A stretch of DNA of 64,000 nucleotides, taken from the NCBI RefSeq assembly GCF_001984105.1, contig NZ_MTQM01000009.1, positions 62,001 through 126,000 on the forward strand. Reading direction: 5' to 3'. Shown here in pieces: positions 26,693-35,836 of this stretch (position 1 is its first letter; each line of letters starts with the position of its first letter). A program made the translations under genes and the position numbers. The notes under the pieces are model-generated. The model was not told where the DNA came from. It did no database searches and saw nothing but the letters and a program-made list of their open reading frames with translations. Source of the stretch: Microbacterium sp. CSI-V (GTDB lineage Bacteria > Actinomycetota > Actinomycetes > Actinomycetales > Microbacteriaceae).

Positions 26693-27388
26693 TCAGTTCA
26701 GGATGTTCACGCTCCGCGCGATCACCAGCGCCAGCAGCACGAACCCGGTGATCGCCTGCACCATCATGAACAGCTTCGCGCGGATGCTGAGGGGCATCAC
26801 GTCGGTAGGGCTGAACGCCATCGCGTTGGATGCCGAGAAGTACAGGTAGTCGATGTAGCCGGGCGCCCAGTCGGCGGTGTTCGAGGAGCGGCGCTTCACT
26901 TCGCTCACGGCATCGCCGTCGGAGTCCTGCGGGAACTGGAAGTCGGCCGGCTGCAGTTGGTCGCGGGGGTCGCGCCGGCGGGCGACCGGACCGCCGCGGT
27001 CCATCTCCCAGTACACCGCGCCGTAGCCGATGACGTTGATGGCCCACACCTGCGCGGCGCCGAGCAGGGTGACCGCGCCACTCCCCTGGCCCGTGAGCAG
27101 TTGATGGACGAGCAGGACGAACGCGACCTGATTCGCCGCGAGCAGGATCGACACGAACCCGAGCGCGAAGGCACGCCCGATGCGCGAATCCCGGTCGAAG
27201 CGCGTGGGGTGGGCGATGAGCATCGCGATCGTGCACAACAGGCTCGCGCCCACGACGACGTAGCGGAGTTCGCCGGACACGTCGCTCGGGAGCACGGCGT
27301 ACAGCACCGTGCCCAGAGCCAGGCAGATCAGCACCGGCCAGCGGTGCTCCGGCCGCGTGCGGAACCCCGCGTACTCGCTCGACGTCAC
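26693..27388 (-). CDS. Channel-like membrane protein lacking a potassium filter
   Basis: A 231-residue membrane protein with about five to six helices. The C-terminal region IDYLYFSASNAMAFSPTDV, MPLS and the following ITGFVLLALVIARSV resembles the pore helix, filter and inner helix of two-helix potassium channels, but the TVGYGD filter is replaced by AFSPTD. It may be a DUF1345-like protein derived from such a channel. A middle cytoplasmic loop is charged. The GTG at 27388 follows TAGCCT by six bases; this hexamer overlaps the stop of the acyltransferase gene, so the gene may have its own promoter besides being cotranscribed. Confidence 0.7.
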   Translation of the reverse strand: MTSSEYAGFRTRPEHRWPVLICLALGTVLYAVLPSDVSGELRYVVVGASLLCTIAMLIAHPTRFDRDSRIGRAFALGFVSILLAANQVAFVLLVHQLLTGQGSGAVTLLGAAQVWAINVIGYGAVYWEMDRGGPVARRRDPRDQLQPADFQFPQDSDGDAVSEVKRRSSNTADWAPGYIDYLYFSASNAMAFSPTDVMPLSIRAKLFMMVQAITGFVLLALVIARSVNILN

Positions 27389-27392
27389 GCGC

Positions 27393-28475
27393 TCAGGCTA
27401 GACCTGCCCTTCGGCGACGCGACGACCATCGACGGTGCGCCCGCATCGCGGGTCGCTCGACGAACAGCCAGCTTGCCCACGCCAGGGGCACGGTGACGAC
27501 GATGGCGAGCACGAGGGGCACCACGACCGGGGCCCCGCGCTCGGCGAGGACGAGGGCGAGCATCTGCTGCACGGGGAAGGCGTAGATGTAGATCCCGTAC
27601 GAGATGTCGTTCCGGGCCCCGATGCGGCGGCACGGGAGCACGATCCCCAGCGCCAGCACGAGGTAGGCCATCGCGGGCCCGGCGAGCGCCGTCGGCGCGC
27701 CCGAGATCGCCACCGCCGCAACGACGGCCGCGGCGGCCACGATGAGGCCCGGCCGAAGCGGGACCCGGTCCCCTCCGAGGAAGAGGAGCGTGCCGGAGAG
27801 GTAGAAGGCGAGCAGGGTCGCGAAGGTCGCCAGCGTTCCCGGGACCGGGAGGAGCCCCAGAACCGACAGGACGGATGCCGTCATCGCCCCCGCCCAGAGG
27901 GCGACCGTGATCCGTGCTCCCCACCGGACGGCGAGGCATCCGAGGAGCCCGGTCACCACGTAGCACGCGAACTCGAACGCGAGAGTCCAGAGGGAGCCGT
28001 TCCAGACCCCGGGATACGGGATGTCGGCGAGCATGCCCGGGATGGTGGGCTGCGCGATCCAGAGTCCCGCGTTACGCAGCACGTAGAGAACCCCGGCGCT
28101 GGGCGACCAGGGGCCGCCGCCCAGGAAGGCGGAGGCCACGGGGGCGAAGGCGAAGGCGACGACCACGAGGACGACGAGGAAGGCCGGATAGATCCGGACC
28201 GCTCTTCGCGCGAAGAACTCCCCCACGCCTCGACCGCGGGCTCTGCTGAGCGCGATGAGGTAGCCGGAGATGCAGAAGAATCCGGCGACGGCCCAGGGCC
28301 CCAGGGGCTTGGTCTGCAGACCGTACCCGCCCAACTCCCACGCGTGGGCGATGAGCACGAGCAGCGCGAGCCCCAGCCGCAGGGCGTTCAGACTGTTGGA
28401 CCCGGGATCGAGTCGGCCGCCGATGGTCGCCGGAGCCCTGCGCGATCGGTCCCGGAGGATCAGATCTGGAACCAC
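27393..28475 (-). CDS. Membrane acyltransferase (acyltransferase-3 family)
   Basis: A 360-residue OafA-like membrane O-acyltransferase with about ten helices and no SGNH domain. The motif block LNALRLGLALLVLIAHAWELGG places the catalytic histidine in the first helix, and FFCISGYLIALSR and FARRAVRIYPAF follow as in the family. The first available start is a GTG at 28475, which overlaps the end of the beta-helix gene by 16 bp; translational coupling is likely. It probably modifies the sugar handled by the neighbouring exported beta-helix protein, but the substrate is unknown. Confidence 0.88.
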   Translation of the reverse strand: MVPDLILRDRSRRAPATIGGRLDPGSNSLNALRLGLALLVLIAHAWELGGYGLQTKPLGPWAVAGFFCISGYLIALSRARGRGVGEFFARRAVRIYPAFLVVLVVVAFAFAPVASAFLGGGPWSPSAGVLYVLRNAGLWIAQPTIPGMLADIPYPGVWNGSLWTLAFEFACYVVTGLLGCLAVRWGARITVALWAGAMTASVLSVLGLLPVPGTLATFATLLAFYLSGTLLFLGGDRVPLRPGLIVAAAAVVAAVAISGAPTALAGPAMAYLVLALGIVLPCRRIGARNDISYGIYIYAFPVQQMLALVLAERGAPVVVPLVLAIVVTVPLAWASWLFVERPAMRAHRRWSSRRRRAGLA

Positions 28476-30475
28476 GCGGATCCCGAACCGAACGTGTAGA
28501 AGACGAACGACGTCATGTCGGCGGTCCCTGCCCGGAGGGTCTGCGTGCCCTTCAGGACGAGCAGTCCTCCGGCGAACGTGATCGGCTCTCCGTCCGCGAC
28601 GACGCGGATCACCTGCCCGGCGTGGGCGTCGGTGAAGCCCGTGTACGTGCGGCCGCCCTGCACGCGCACCTGTTCCCTGCCGCACACCGACACCCGACCG
28701 TCGTCGTCGGGTTCGAGGATCGGGGTCGAGGTCCCGGTGAGAGCCTCCCAGGTGAGCGACGTCCCCAGCTGCGTGCGGTCGGGGTCTTCGTAGCGGACCG
28801 CGGCGATCGGCCCGGGCCGGCCGCTTCCGTCGCTGGGGAGGCCGTACCAGGCGGGATGCCACCCCGCCAGGCGGTTCGCGTCGCCGACGTCGCGCGCGAG
28901 CGTCGCCACGGACCCCGGCGAGGTGTGCACGCCATCCACCGGCGGCGGGAAGTAGATGACGGGGTTCAACACCCGCGAGGCGCCGCCGCGGAAGCGGAAC
29001 AGGTCGGCCCTCGATCCAGGTACGGCGGTGCCGGCGTTCCCGTGCTGCAGCGAGCCGGTGACGCCGTCGTGCAGTTCGGCCACGGCGGAGAACCGGCAGT
29101 CGTCCAAGGTCACGTCGTTTCCGAGGTCGAAGCAGGCGGGTTCGCCGTCCGCGTTCCCGCAGCCCCCGAAATCGCACCCGACGAACGTCGTGTCACCGCC
29201 GGTGAACCAGCGCTCGCCGATGCCGTCCGGCACCGAGAAATGGCATCCGAGGAAAGAGACCGCCGTCTTCGCCGCCGACGCCCGTCCGCCCACGTACGAG
29301 ACCTCGCCGACCACGATGTGGCTGGGGTGGCTTCCGGCGTGGGCGTACGTGTTCTGCACGAACATGCAGGAGGTGAATCCGATCTCGAGCACGCGGTCGA
29401 CGGTGGAGCTGGGATTCGCGGGGAACCCGATCGACACCGGGGGGCGTTCGGATGTCGTCCCCCATCCGTGCTCGAACTTGCACCCGAGGAAGTCCACGTG
29501 GCGTGTGCCGCGGTCCAGGAACAGCTCCTGTTCGCAGAACTCGACGTGGGTGTCGACCACCCGCAGGGCGTTGGAGTTCTCGATGATCTCGCCGCCCGCG
29601 TTGCGAGTGCTGACGATCGACAGACCGTAGGGAAGCGGGTCGGGTGGGGACGGCAGCCGCGACGGGCGTCCGCACCACCCGATGACGGCCGCGTCGATCG
29701 TGGAGTCCATGACTCCCTCGAAGCGGATCCCTTCGCGCGCGAGTCCGAACACCGACACCCGCTCGAGCCGCACCTCCTGGCTCTGGTGGACCAGGATGCC
29801 GACGCGGTCCGCGACGTAGTCGGCCTGGAGCGAGTGTCCGTCGCTCTGCACGGTGAGGCCGCGGATGACGACCCGCTTGAGGAGGTCTTTGCTGCCACCG
29901 GGCGAATCCGGATTGCCGAGGTACACCACGGGGCTGCCCGCGACGGAGCCGGGGTGATCCTTCGCCACCAGCACGACACCGTCCGCTTCCACCGTGATCC
30001 GGACCGACCATTCGCCGTACTGCTGTCCGTCGGGTTCCGATCCCGGCAGTCCGAGATCGGCGGGTCGGGTCGCCATCGACCACTGATCGATGGCGTAGAA
30101 CCCCGGCGGCACCCGCAGGACGACACCGGAGTTGGGGCGCCAGTTCACGCTGTTCCCCGACGCGGGCGAGTCCGCCGGCGCCGGCACCTCCGCGAGGCGC
30201 TGGAGAGCGCGCTTCCAGGCGTTCGTGAAGGCGTCGCTGTTGACCTGCGCTCGCCGCGAGTATTCGGCGACGTCCAGGATCGCGGTGCGGGTGCGGTACG
30301 GGATGCCGGGGATGGCGCCCTCGACCGTGATGACGTCGACGGGACCGGTCGGAGTGTCGGCGTGCGCGGACTCGGAGGGAGGGGCGGCGACGACGCTCGC
30401 GGCGGCGAGGGCGGCTCCGGATCCGGCTGTGGCGAGGAAGAGGCGGCGGTCGAGGGAGAGGGAGGGGCGGCTCAC
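28460..30475 (-). CDS. Exported right-handed beta-helix protein (Tat signal)
   Basis: A 671-residue secreted protein. The N-terminus has a twin-arginine signal ([20 protein letters not shown]) with a likely cleavage site after SAHA. The mature part reads as a parallel beta-helix of the pectate-lyase/glycoside-hydrolase-28 kind, with many short turns such as [32 protein letters not shown] and [17 protein letters not shown]-terminal beta-rich domain (from about 580) ends near the stop. It could cleave or bind a polysaccharide. The GTG at 30475 is preceded by TAGCGT with seven bases between, which favours it over the upstream codons. It heads the minus-strand block. Confidence 0.85.
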   Translation of the reverse strand: MSRPSLSLDRRLFLATAGSGAALAAASVVAAPPSESAHADTPTGPVDVITVEGAIPGIPYRTRTAILDVAEYSRRAQVNSDAFTNAWKRALQRLAEVPAPADSPASGNSVNWRPNSGVVLRVPPGFYAIDQWSMATRPADLGLPGSEPDGQQYGEWSVRITVEADGVVLVAKDHPGSVAGSPVVYLGNPDSPGGSKDLLKRVVIRGLTVQSDGHSLQADYVADRVGILVHQSQEVRLERVSVFGLAREGIRFEGVMDSTIDAAVIGWCGRPSRLPSPPDPLPYGLSIVSTRNAGGEIIENSNALRVVDTHVEFCEQELFLDRGTRHVDFLGCKFEHGWGTTSERPPVSIGFPANPSSTVDRVLEIGFTSCMFVQNTYAHAGSHPSHIVVGEVSYVGGRASAAKTAVSFLGCHFSVPDGIGERWFTGGDTTFVGCDFGGCGNADGEPACFDLGNDVTLDDCRFSAVAELHDGVTGSLQHGNAGTAVPGSRADLFRFRGGASRVLNPVIYFPPPVDGVHTSPGSVATLARDVGDANRLAGWHPAWYGLPSDGSGRPGPIAAVRYEDPDRTQLGTSLTWEALTGTSTPILEPDDDGRVSVCGREQVRVQGGRTYTGFTDAHAGQVIRVVADGEPITFAGGLLVLKGTQTLRAGTADMTSFVFYTFGSGSAWFQI

Positions 30476-30830
30476 GAGCGTCACGCTAGGAGGCGTGTCG
30501 GGGGGCTGTCGTTCCGCCTCCGCCACCGTGCCGACACAGGTGAACGGGGCGGATGCGCGGGAACAGGGGCATGTTCGCATGCGCTTCCGCCCGGTCCACG
30601 GCGGGGCGTCTCGCAGATTTGGCCCGGACCTTCACCCGGTCGCCGTATCGGTCCGATGGTTCGACACCGAGGCATCCTTCGGACCCCGCGGAGGTGGCGC
30701 CGCGCGTGGGCATCCGGCGGGGCACGAACTGACTAGGCTGGACGACGGTGAATTGTGCGGAGCAGACAAGGGTTGCCGCACACGTATGGCGATTCTCTGG
30801 CATGACCTGCCAGACGACGAAAGGTCTTCC
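30476..30830. other. Intergenic region between the beta-helix gene and aceE
   Basis: About 355 bp between divergent genes. It contains the leaderless-type promoter TAGCGT of the beta-helix gene, a TAGGCT hexamer at 30734-30739 for the aceE side, a short leader frame and a 7-bp inverted repeat (both listed separately). No further gene is seen in the first 250 bases. Confidence 0.6.
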
Positions 30831-30834
30831 GTGA
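30748..30834 (+). CDS. Possible leader peptide upstream of aceE
   Basis: A 28-codon frame starts at GTG 30748, eight bases after TAGGCT, and begins with [14 protein letters not shown]. Its TGA (30832-30834) overlaps the aceE GTG start by GTGA, so ribosomes finishing it could restart on aceE. It has two cysteines and no known relatives recognised. It may be a regulatory leader or chance. Confidence 0.3.
   Translation: MNCAEQTRVAAHVWRFSGMTCQTTKGLP
30796..30814. promoter_or_regulatory. Inverted repeat before aceE
   Basis: The palindrome TCTGGCA-TGACC-TGCCAGA lies 16 bp upstream of the aceE start. Perfect 7-bp arms with a 5-bp centre fit a GntR/TetR-like operator or an RNA hairpin in the aceE leader. 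No binding protein can be named. Confidence 0.4.
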
Positions 30835-33557
30835 CTGTTCACGATCAGGATCCGTATTCGCAGGGGCCGCAGGACAGCGACCCGGAAGAGACCGGCGAGT
30901 GGCAGGAATCCCTGCGGCAGCTCGTCCAGGCCAAGGGCCCCGGTCGAGCGCGCGAGATCATGCTGAGCCTGCTCAAGGGCTCGAAAGAACTGCACCTCAA
31001 CGTGCCGATGGTTCCGACCACCGACTACATCAACACGATCGCGCAGAAGAACGAGCCGGAGTTCCCCGGTGACGAAGAGCTCGAGCGTCGCTACCGCAAG
31101 TGGATCCGCTGGAACGCGGCGGTCACGGTCCACCGCGCGCAGCGTCCCGGCATCGGCGTCGGCGGCCACATCTCGACGTACGCCTCGTCGGCCGCCCTGT
31201 ACGAAGTCGGCTTCAACCACTTCTTCCGCGGCCTCGACGACCCGTCCGGCGGCGACCAGATCTTCATCCAGGGCCACGCCTCGCCCGGCGCGTACGCGCG
31301 CGCCTTCCTCGAGGGGCGCCTCACCGAGGCGCAGCTCGACGGCTTCCGCCAGGAGAAGTCGGCTGCCCCCAACGGCATCCCCTCGTACCCCCACCCCCGT
31401 CTGATGCCGGAGTTCTGGCAGTTCCCGACGGTGTCGATGGGTCTCGGCCCGATCAACGCCATCTACCAGGCGATGTCGAACAAGTACCTCAGCAACCGCG
31501 GCATCAAGGACGTCTCCGACTCGCATGTCTGGGCGTACCTCGGCGACGGCGAGATGGACGAGGTCGAGAGCCGCGGTCAGCTCCAGGTCGCCGCGAACGA
31601 GGGCCTCGACAACCTGACGTTCATCGTCAACTGCAACCTGCAGCGACTCGACGGCCCGGTGCGCGGCAACGGCAAGATCATCCAGGAGCTCGAGAGCTTC
31701 TTCCGGGGCGCCGGCTGGAACGTCATCAAGGTCGTCTGGGGTCGTGAGTGGGACGACCTGCTCGCCCGCGACACCGAGGGCGCGCTGCTGAACCTGATGA
31801 ACTCCACGCCCGACGGCGACTACCAGACGTACAAGGCCGAGAACGGCGCGTACGTCCGCGAGCACTTCTTCGGTCGCGACCCGCGGGCCCTCGAGCTCGT
31901 GAAGGACTACACCGACGAGCAGGTCTGGGGCCTCAAGCGCGGTGGCCACGACTACCGCAAGGTCTTCGCGGCGTTCAAGGCGGCCAAGGAGCACAAGGGC
32001 CAGCCGACCGTCATCCTCGCCAAGACCATCAAGGGCTACGGCCTCGGCCCGCACTTCGAGGGTCGCAACGCCACGCACCAGATGAAGAAGCTGACGCTCG
32101 ACGACCTCAAGTCGTTCCGCGACGCGATGGACATCCCCGTCACCGACGCGCAGCTCGACGAGAACCCGTACCAGCCGCCGTACTACAACCCCGGCGAGCA
32201 GGACGAGACGATCAAGTACATGCTCGAGCGTCGTCGTTCGCTCGGGGGCTTCCTGCCCGAGCGGCGCACGACCCACGTGGGTCTGGAGCTTCCCGGCGAC
32301 CAGGCGTACGCCCTGCCCAAGAAGGGCTCGGGCACGCAGGAGATCGCCACCACGATGGCGTTCGTGCGCCTGCTCAAGGACCTGCTGCGGGTGAAGGACT
32401 TCGGCCACCGCATCGTGCCGATCATCCCCGACGAGGCGCGCACCTTCGGTATGGACGCGTACTTCCCGACGGCGAAGATCTACAACCCCAAGGGTCAGCA
32501 CTACACCTCGGTCGACCGCGAGCTGCTGCTGGCGTACAAGGAGAGCCCGCAGGGGCAGATCATCCACGTCGGCATCAACGAGGCGGGCGCCCTCGCGGCG
32601 TTCACCGCGGCGGGGACGGCGTACGCCACCCACGGCCAGCCGCTGATCCCGGTCTACGTCTTCTACTCGATGTTCGGCTTCCAGCGCACGGGCGACGCCC
32701 AGTGGGCGGCGGGCGACCAGATGGCGCGCGGCTTCATCATCGGCGCGACCGCCGGTCGCACCACCCTGACCGGTGAGGGCCTCCAGCACGCCGACGGGCA
32801 CTCGCAGCTGCTGGCATCCACCAACCCCGCGACGGTGTCGTACGACCCCGCGTACGGATACGAGATCTCGCACATCGTCCGCTCGGGCATCGAGCGGATG
32901 TACGGCGGCGAGCACTCCGACCCGAACGTCATGTACTACATCACGGTGTACAACGAGCCGTACGTGCAGCCGGCCGAGCCCGAGGGCGTCGACGTGGACG
33001 GTATCGTCCGCGGCATCCACCGCGTCTCGGTGGGCGAGGGCGAGGGTCCCCGCACCCAGCTGCTCGCCTCGGGCGTCGGTGTGCCGTGGGCGTACGAGGC
33101 CCAGCGCCTGCTGAAGGACGACTGGGGCGTCGTCGCCGACGTGTGGTCGGTGACCTCGTGGAGCGAGCTGCGCCGTGACGGTCTGGCCGCCGACGAGCAC
33201 AACTTCCTCCACCCCGACGAGGAGCCCCGCACCGCTTACCTCACCGAGAAGCTCCGGGATGCCGAGGGCCCGGTGGTCGCGGTCAGCGACTGGATGCACG
33301 CCGTCCAGGACCAGATCCGCCAGTGGGTTCCGCAGCGCTACCTCACGCTCGGTGCGGACGGGTTCGGGTTCTCCGACACCCGCGCCGCCGCGCGTCGCTT
33401 CTTCAAGATCGACGGCCCGTCGCTCGCCGTGCGCGCCCTGCAGGGACTCGCGGACGAGGGCAAGGTCGACCGCTCGGTGATCGCCCAGGCGATCGAGAAG
33501 TACCGTCTGCATGATGTCAACGCCGGCACGAGCGGAAACGCCGGCGGCGAGGCCTGA
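30831..33557 (+). CDS. aceE: Pyruvate dehydrogenase E1, homodimeric
   Basis: A 908-residue E1 of the pyruvate dehydrogenase complex, which decarboxylates pyruvate on thiamine diphosphate and loads acetyl groups onto the E2 lipoyl arms. The single-chain alpha2-type layout is clear: the N-terminal TPP domain with [14 protein letters not shown] and the partner INCN-like segment [13 protein letters not shown] (about 238-275), then the pyrimidine domain with [18 protein letters not shown]. The length is normal. The GTG at 30831 follows an AAAGG ribosome site; an ATG at 30786 is the alternative. E2 and E3 are encoded at 1-4 kb, so the complex is split over two loci. The FasR-like gene follows four bases after the stop. 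Confidence 0.97.
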   Translation: MTVHDQDPYSQGPQDSDPEETGEWQESLRQLVQAKGPGRAREIMLSLLKGSKELHLNVPMVPTTDYINTIAQKNEPEFPGDEELERRYRKWIRWNAAVTVHRAQRPGIGVGGHISTYASSAALYEVGFNHFFRGLDDPSGGDQIFIQGHASPGAYARAFLEGRLTEAQLDGFRQEKSAAPNGIPSYPHPRLMPEFWQFPTVSMGLGPINAIYQAMSNKYLSNRGIKDVSDSHVWAYLGDGEMDEVESRGQLQVAANEGLDNLTFIVNCNLQRLDGPVRGNGKIIQELESFFRGAGWNVIKVVWGREWDDLLARDTEGALLNLMNSTPDGDYQTYKAENGAYVREHFFGRDPRALELVKDYTDEQVWGLKRGGHDYRKVFAAFKAAKEHKGQPTVILAKTIKGYGLGPHFEGRNATHQMKKLTLDDLKSFRDAMDIPVTDAQLDENPYQPPYYNPGEQDETIKYMLERRRSLGGFLPERRTTHVGLELPGDQAYALPKKGSGTQEIATTMAFVRLLKDLLRVKDFGHRIVPIIPDEARTFGMDAYFPTAKIYNPKGQHYTSVDRELLLAYKESPQGQIIHVGINEAGALAAFTAAGTAYATHGQPLIPVYVFYSMFGFQRTGDAQWAAGDQMARGFIIGATAGRTTLTGEGLQHADGHSQLLASTNPATVSYDPAYGYEISHIVRSGIERMYGGEHSDPNVMYYITVYNEPYVQPAEPEGVDVDGIVRGIHRVSVGEGEGPRTQLLASGVGVPWAYEAQRLLKDDWGVVADVWSVTSWSELRRDGLAADEHNFLHPDEEPRTAYLTEKLRDAEGPVVAVSDWMHAVQDQIRQWVPQRYLTLGADGFGFSDTRAAARRFFKIDGPSLAVRALQGLADEGKVDRSVIAQAIEKYRLHDVNAGTSGNAGGEA

Positions 33558-33561
33558 TCGC

Positions 33562-34833
33562 GTGACCGATCGCGCGGCCGTCGACGGCTCGGGAGGGAGC
33601 GGGCAGACCGCCCTCTCCCGGGCCGCCGAAGAGAAGGCCGAGACCCTGGCGTGGCTGCGCCGGATCTCGGGCGATCTCGCGACCGCGACGATCCAGCGTC
33701 TCGAAGAGACGCTGCCCTGGTACGCCGAGATGCCACCGGCCCGCCGCTCCGCGGTCGGGCTGGTGGCGCAGGCGGGCATCACCTCGTTCCTGCAGTGGTT
33801 CGAGGAGCCGGCCTCCACGCCCGCGATCGCCGCCGACATCTTCGCGGCGGCCCCCCGCGAGCTGCTGCGGAGCGTGAGCCTGACCCAGACGCTGCAGCTC
33901 GTCCGCGTCACCGTCGAGGTCATGGAGGAGCGCGTCGCGGGCCGCAGCGAACGGGTCCGCGAGGCGATGCTGTCGTACTCGCGCGAGGTCGCGTTCGCCG
34001 CCGCCGACGTCTACGCGCGCGCAGCCGAGGCCCGAGGCCTGTGGGACGCGCGGCTCGAAGCCCTCGTCGTGGACTCGATCCTGACGGGCGAAGCCGACGA
34101 CGAACTCCCCAGCCGCATCGCCGCACTCGGCTGGCACGGCCACGGCGAGGTCGCGGTGCTGGTCGGGACGACTCCCCCGCAGCTCGACGTCGACCACGTC
34201 CGTCGCACCTCCCGCAAGCTCGGCGTCGACGTGCTCATCGGCGTGCAGGGCTCGCGGCTCGTCCTCGTGGTGGGTCGCGCGGATCTTCCGGTCCGCGGTC
34301 GCGACGACACCACCGAGCTGCCGTTCACCGAGATCGCGAAGCGACTCGAGCCGAGCTTCGGTTCGGGGCACCTCGTCCTCGGCCCTGCGGTCGCCGCCCT
34401 GGTCGACGCCGGGCAGAGTGCCCGCGCGGCCCTGGCCGGATTCGCGGTCGCACGCGCCTGGCGGCACGCCCCGCGGCCCGTCGAGGCCGATGACCTTCTG
34501 CCCGAGCGGGCCCTGGCCGGAGACGCGGTGGCCAAGCAGACCCTGGTCGACCGCGTGTACCGCCCGCTCCACGCCCACAGCGCCGACCTCGTCGCGACGC
34601 TGTGGAGCTACCTCGACAACGGACGCTCGCTCGAGGCCACCGCCCGCGAGCTGTACGTGCACCCCAACACCGTGCGGTACCGCTTGAAGCGCGTGTCCGA
34701 GGTGATCGGGTGGGATGCCACGGGCCCCCGCGAAGCGCTGATCCTGCAGACCGCGCTGATCCTCGGTTCCATGGGAACCGAGGCCACGCGTCGCCGCGGA
34801 TCGGCGAACCGGCGCTCCGCCACGTCGCGCTGA
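33562..34833 (+). CDS. fasR: PucR-type transcriptional regulator, FasR-like
   Basis: A 423-residue regulator with a PucR C-terminal helix-turn-helix (SLEATARELYVHPNTVRYRLKR, about residues 355-376) and an N-terminal all-helical part. In Streptomyces a regulator of this type, FasR, lies directly upstream of fabD-fabH-acpP-fabF and activates it; the same order is found here. It could therefore link acetyl-CoA supply from AceE with fatty-acid synthesis. The GTG at 33562 lies four bases after the aceE stop, suggesting cotranscription with aceE. The symbol is given by position and domain, not by direct proof. Confidence 0.8.
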   Translation: MTDRAAVDGSGGSGQTALSRAAEEKAETLAWLRRISGDLATATIQRLEETLPWYAEMPPARRSAVGLVAQAGITSFLQWFEEPASTPAIAADIFAAAPRELLRSVSLTQTLQLVRVTVEVMEERVAGRSERVREAMLSYSREVAFAAADVYARAAEARGLWDARLEALVVDSILTGEADDELPSRIAALGWHGHGEVAVLVGTTPPQLDVDHVRRTSRKLGVDVLIGVQGSRLVLVVGRADLPVRGRDDTTELPFTEIAKRLEPSFGSGHLVLGPAVAALVDAGQSARAALAGFAVARAWRHAPRPVEADDLLPERALAGDAVAKQTLVDRVYRPLHAHSADLVATLWSYLDNGRSLEATARELYVHPNTVRYRLKRVSEVIGWDATGPREALILQTALILGSMGTEATRRRGSANRRSATSR

Positions 34834-34843
34834 TGCACGGCGC

Positions 34844-34870
34844 GCACAAAGACACGCCGATTTCTTGTGC
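34844..34870. promoter_or_regulatory. Inverted repeat upstream of fabD
   Basis: Perfect 6-bp arms GCACAA and TTGTGC, separated by 15 bases, lie in the 82-bp gap between the fasR-like gene and fabD. This is where a FasR-type activator would be expected to bind. A CAGGAT hexamer at 34904 with six bases to the fabD GTG is the probable -10 element. Confidence 0.4.
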
Positions 34871-34915
34871 CGATATCTCCAGAACGCGTCGCCGGATCCT
34901 TGACAGGATGGGACG

Positions 34916-35836
34916 GTGATCATCGCCGTCTTCCCCGGGCAGGGGTCCCAGACCCCCGGGTTCCTCTCACCGTGGCTCGAGATCGACGGGACGCGTGAGC
35001 GTCTGGCCGAAGCCTCCGAGCACGCCGGAGTCGACCTCCTCGCCGCGGGCACCGAATGGGATGCCGACCGGATCCGCGACACCAGCGTCGCGCAGCCGCT
35101 GATCGTGGCCGCGAGCCTGCTGTCGTGGAGTGTCCTGCGTGACCGCGCGGCCACGGCCGCCGACGGCGTCGCGGGTCACTCGGTGGGCGAGTTCGCCGCG
35201 CTGGCGGCATCCGGGGTCCTCTCCGAGGCCGACGCCCTGCGCCTCGTCGGCATCCGCGGTCGCGCGATGGCCGAAGCGGCCGCGACGGTGCAGACCGGAA
35301 TGAGCGCCGTCGTCGGTGGCGACGAGCAGACGGTGCTCGACCGCCTCGACGCGCTCGGCCTCACGCCCGCCAACTACAACGGCGGCGGGCAGATCGTCGC
35401 GGCGGGTGAGCTCGCGGCCCTCGCCGAACTGGCGGCCGAGGCGCCCCGCGGGTCGCGCGTCATCCCGCTGCAGGTGGCCGGTGCCTTCCACACCCGCTTC
35501 ATGGAGCCCGCCGTCGAGACGCTGCGCGCCGCTGCGGCCGACGTGGCGGCATCCACCCCCGAAACGACCCTGTGGACCAACTCCGACGGCTCGGTCGTCG
35601 ACGACGGCCGTCGCGCCGTCGACCTGGTCGTCTCGCAGGTCTCGTCGCCCGTGCGCTGGGACCGGAACATGGCCTCCTTCGCCGAGCACGGCGTGACCGG
35701 CATCATCGAACTCGCGCCCGCCGGTGCCCTCACGGGCCTGGCGAAGCGCGCACTGCGCGGCACGCCGACCGTCGCAGTGAAGACCCCGGACGACCTCGAC
35801 GCGGCCGTCGCACTCCTGAAGGGAGAGCAGGCATGA
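34916..35836 (+). CDS. fabD: Malonyl-CoA:ACP transacylase
   Basis: A 306-residue acyltransferase that transfers malonyl from CoA to acyl carrier protein at the start of type II fatty-acid synthesis. The opening PGQGSQTPG loop, the nucleophile elbow GHSVGEFAAL with Ser89 and the histidine block VAGAFHTRFMEP are all present. The GTG at 34916 sits six bases after a CAGGAT hexamer. The stop overlaps the ATG of fabH (ATGA). It is the first gene of the fab operon. Confidence 0.97.
   Translation: MIIAVFPGQGSQTPGFLSPWLEIDGTRERLAEASEHAGVDLLAAGTEWDADRIRDTSVAQPLIVAASLLSWSVLRDRAATAADGVAGHSVGEFAALAASGVLSEADALRLVGIRGRAMAEAAATVQTGMSAVVGGDEQTVLDRLDALGLTPANYNGGGQIVAAGELAALAELAAEAPRGSRVIPLQVAGAFHTRFMEPAVETLRAAAADVAASTPETTLWTNSDGSVVDDGRRAVDLVVSQVSSPVRWDRNMASFAEHGVTGIIELAPAGALTGLAKRALRGTPTVAVKTPDDLDAAVALLKGEQA

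Noticed and set aside
28475..29177. Longer N-terminal extension of the acyltransferase frame
   Set aside because: It runs antiphase through the beta-helix gene, is Arg/Pro-rich and lacks membrane segments; the GTG at 28475 gives the normal family start.
30486..33923. 1145-codon minus-strand frame opposite aceE
   Set aside because: Entirely antisense to a clear aceE gene, with low-complexity Val/Arg/Asp composition and no motif.
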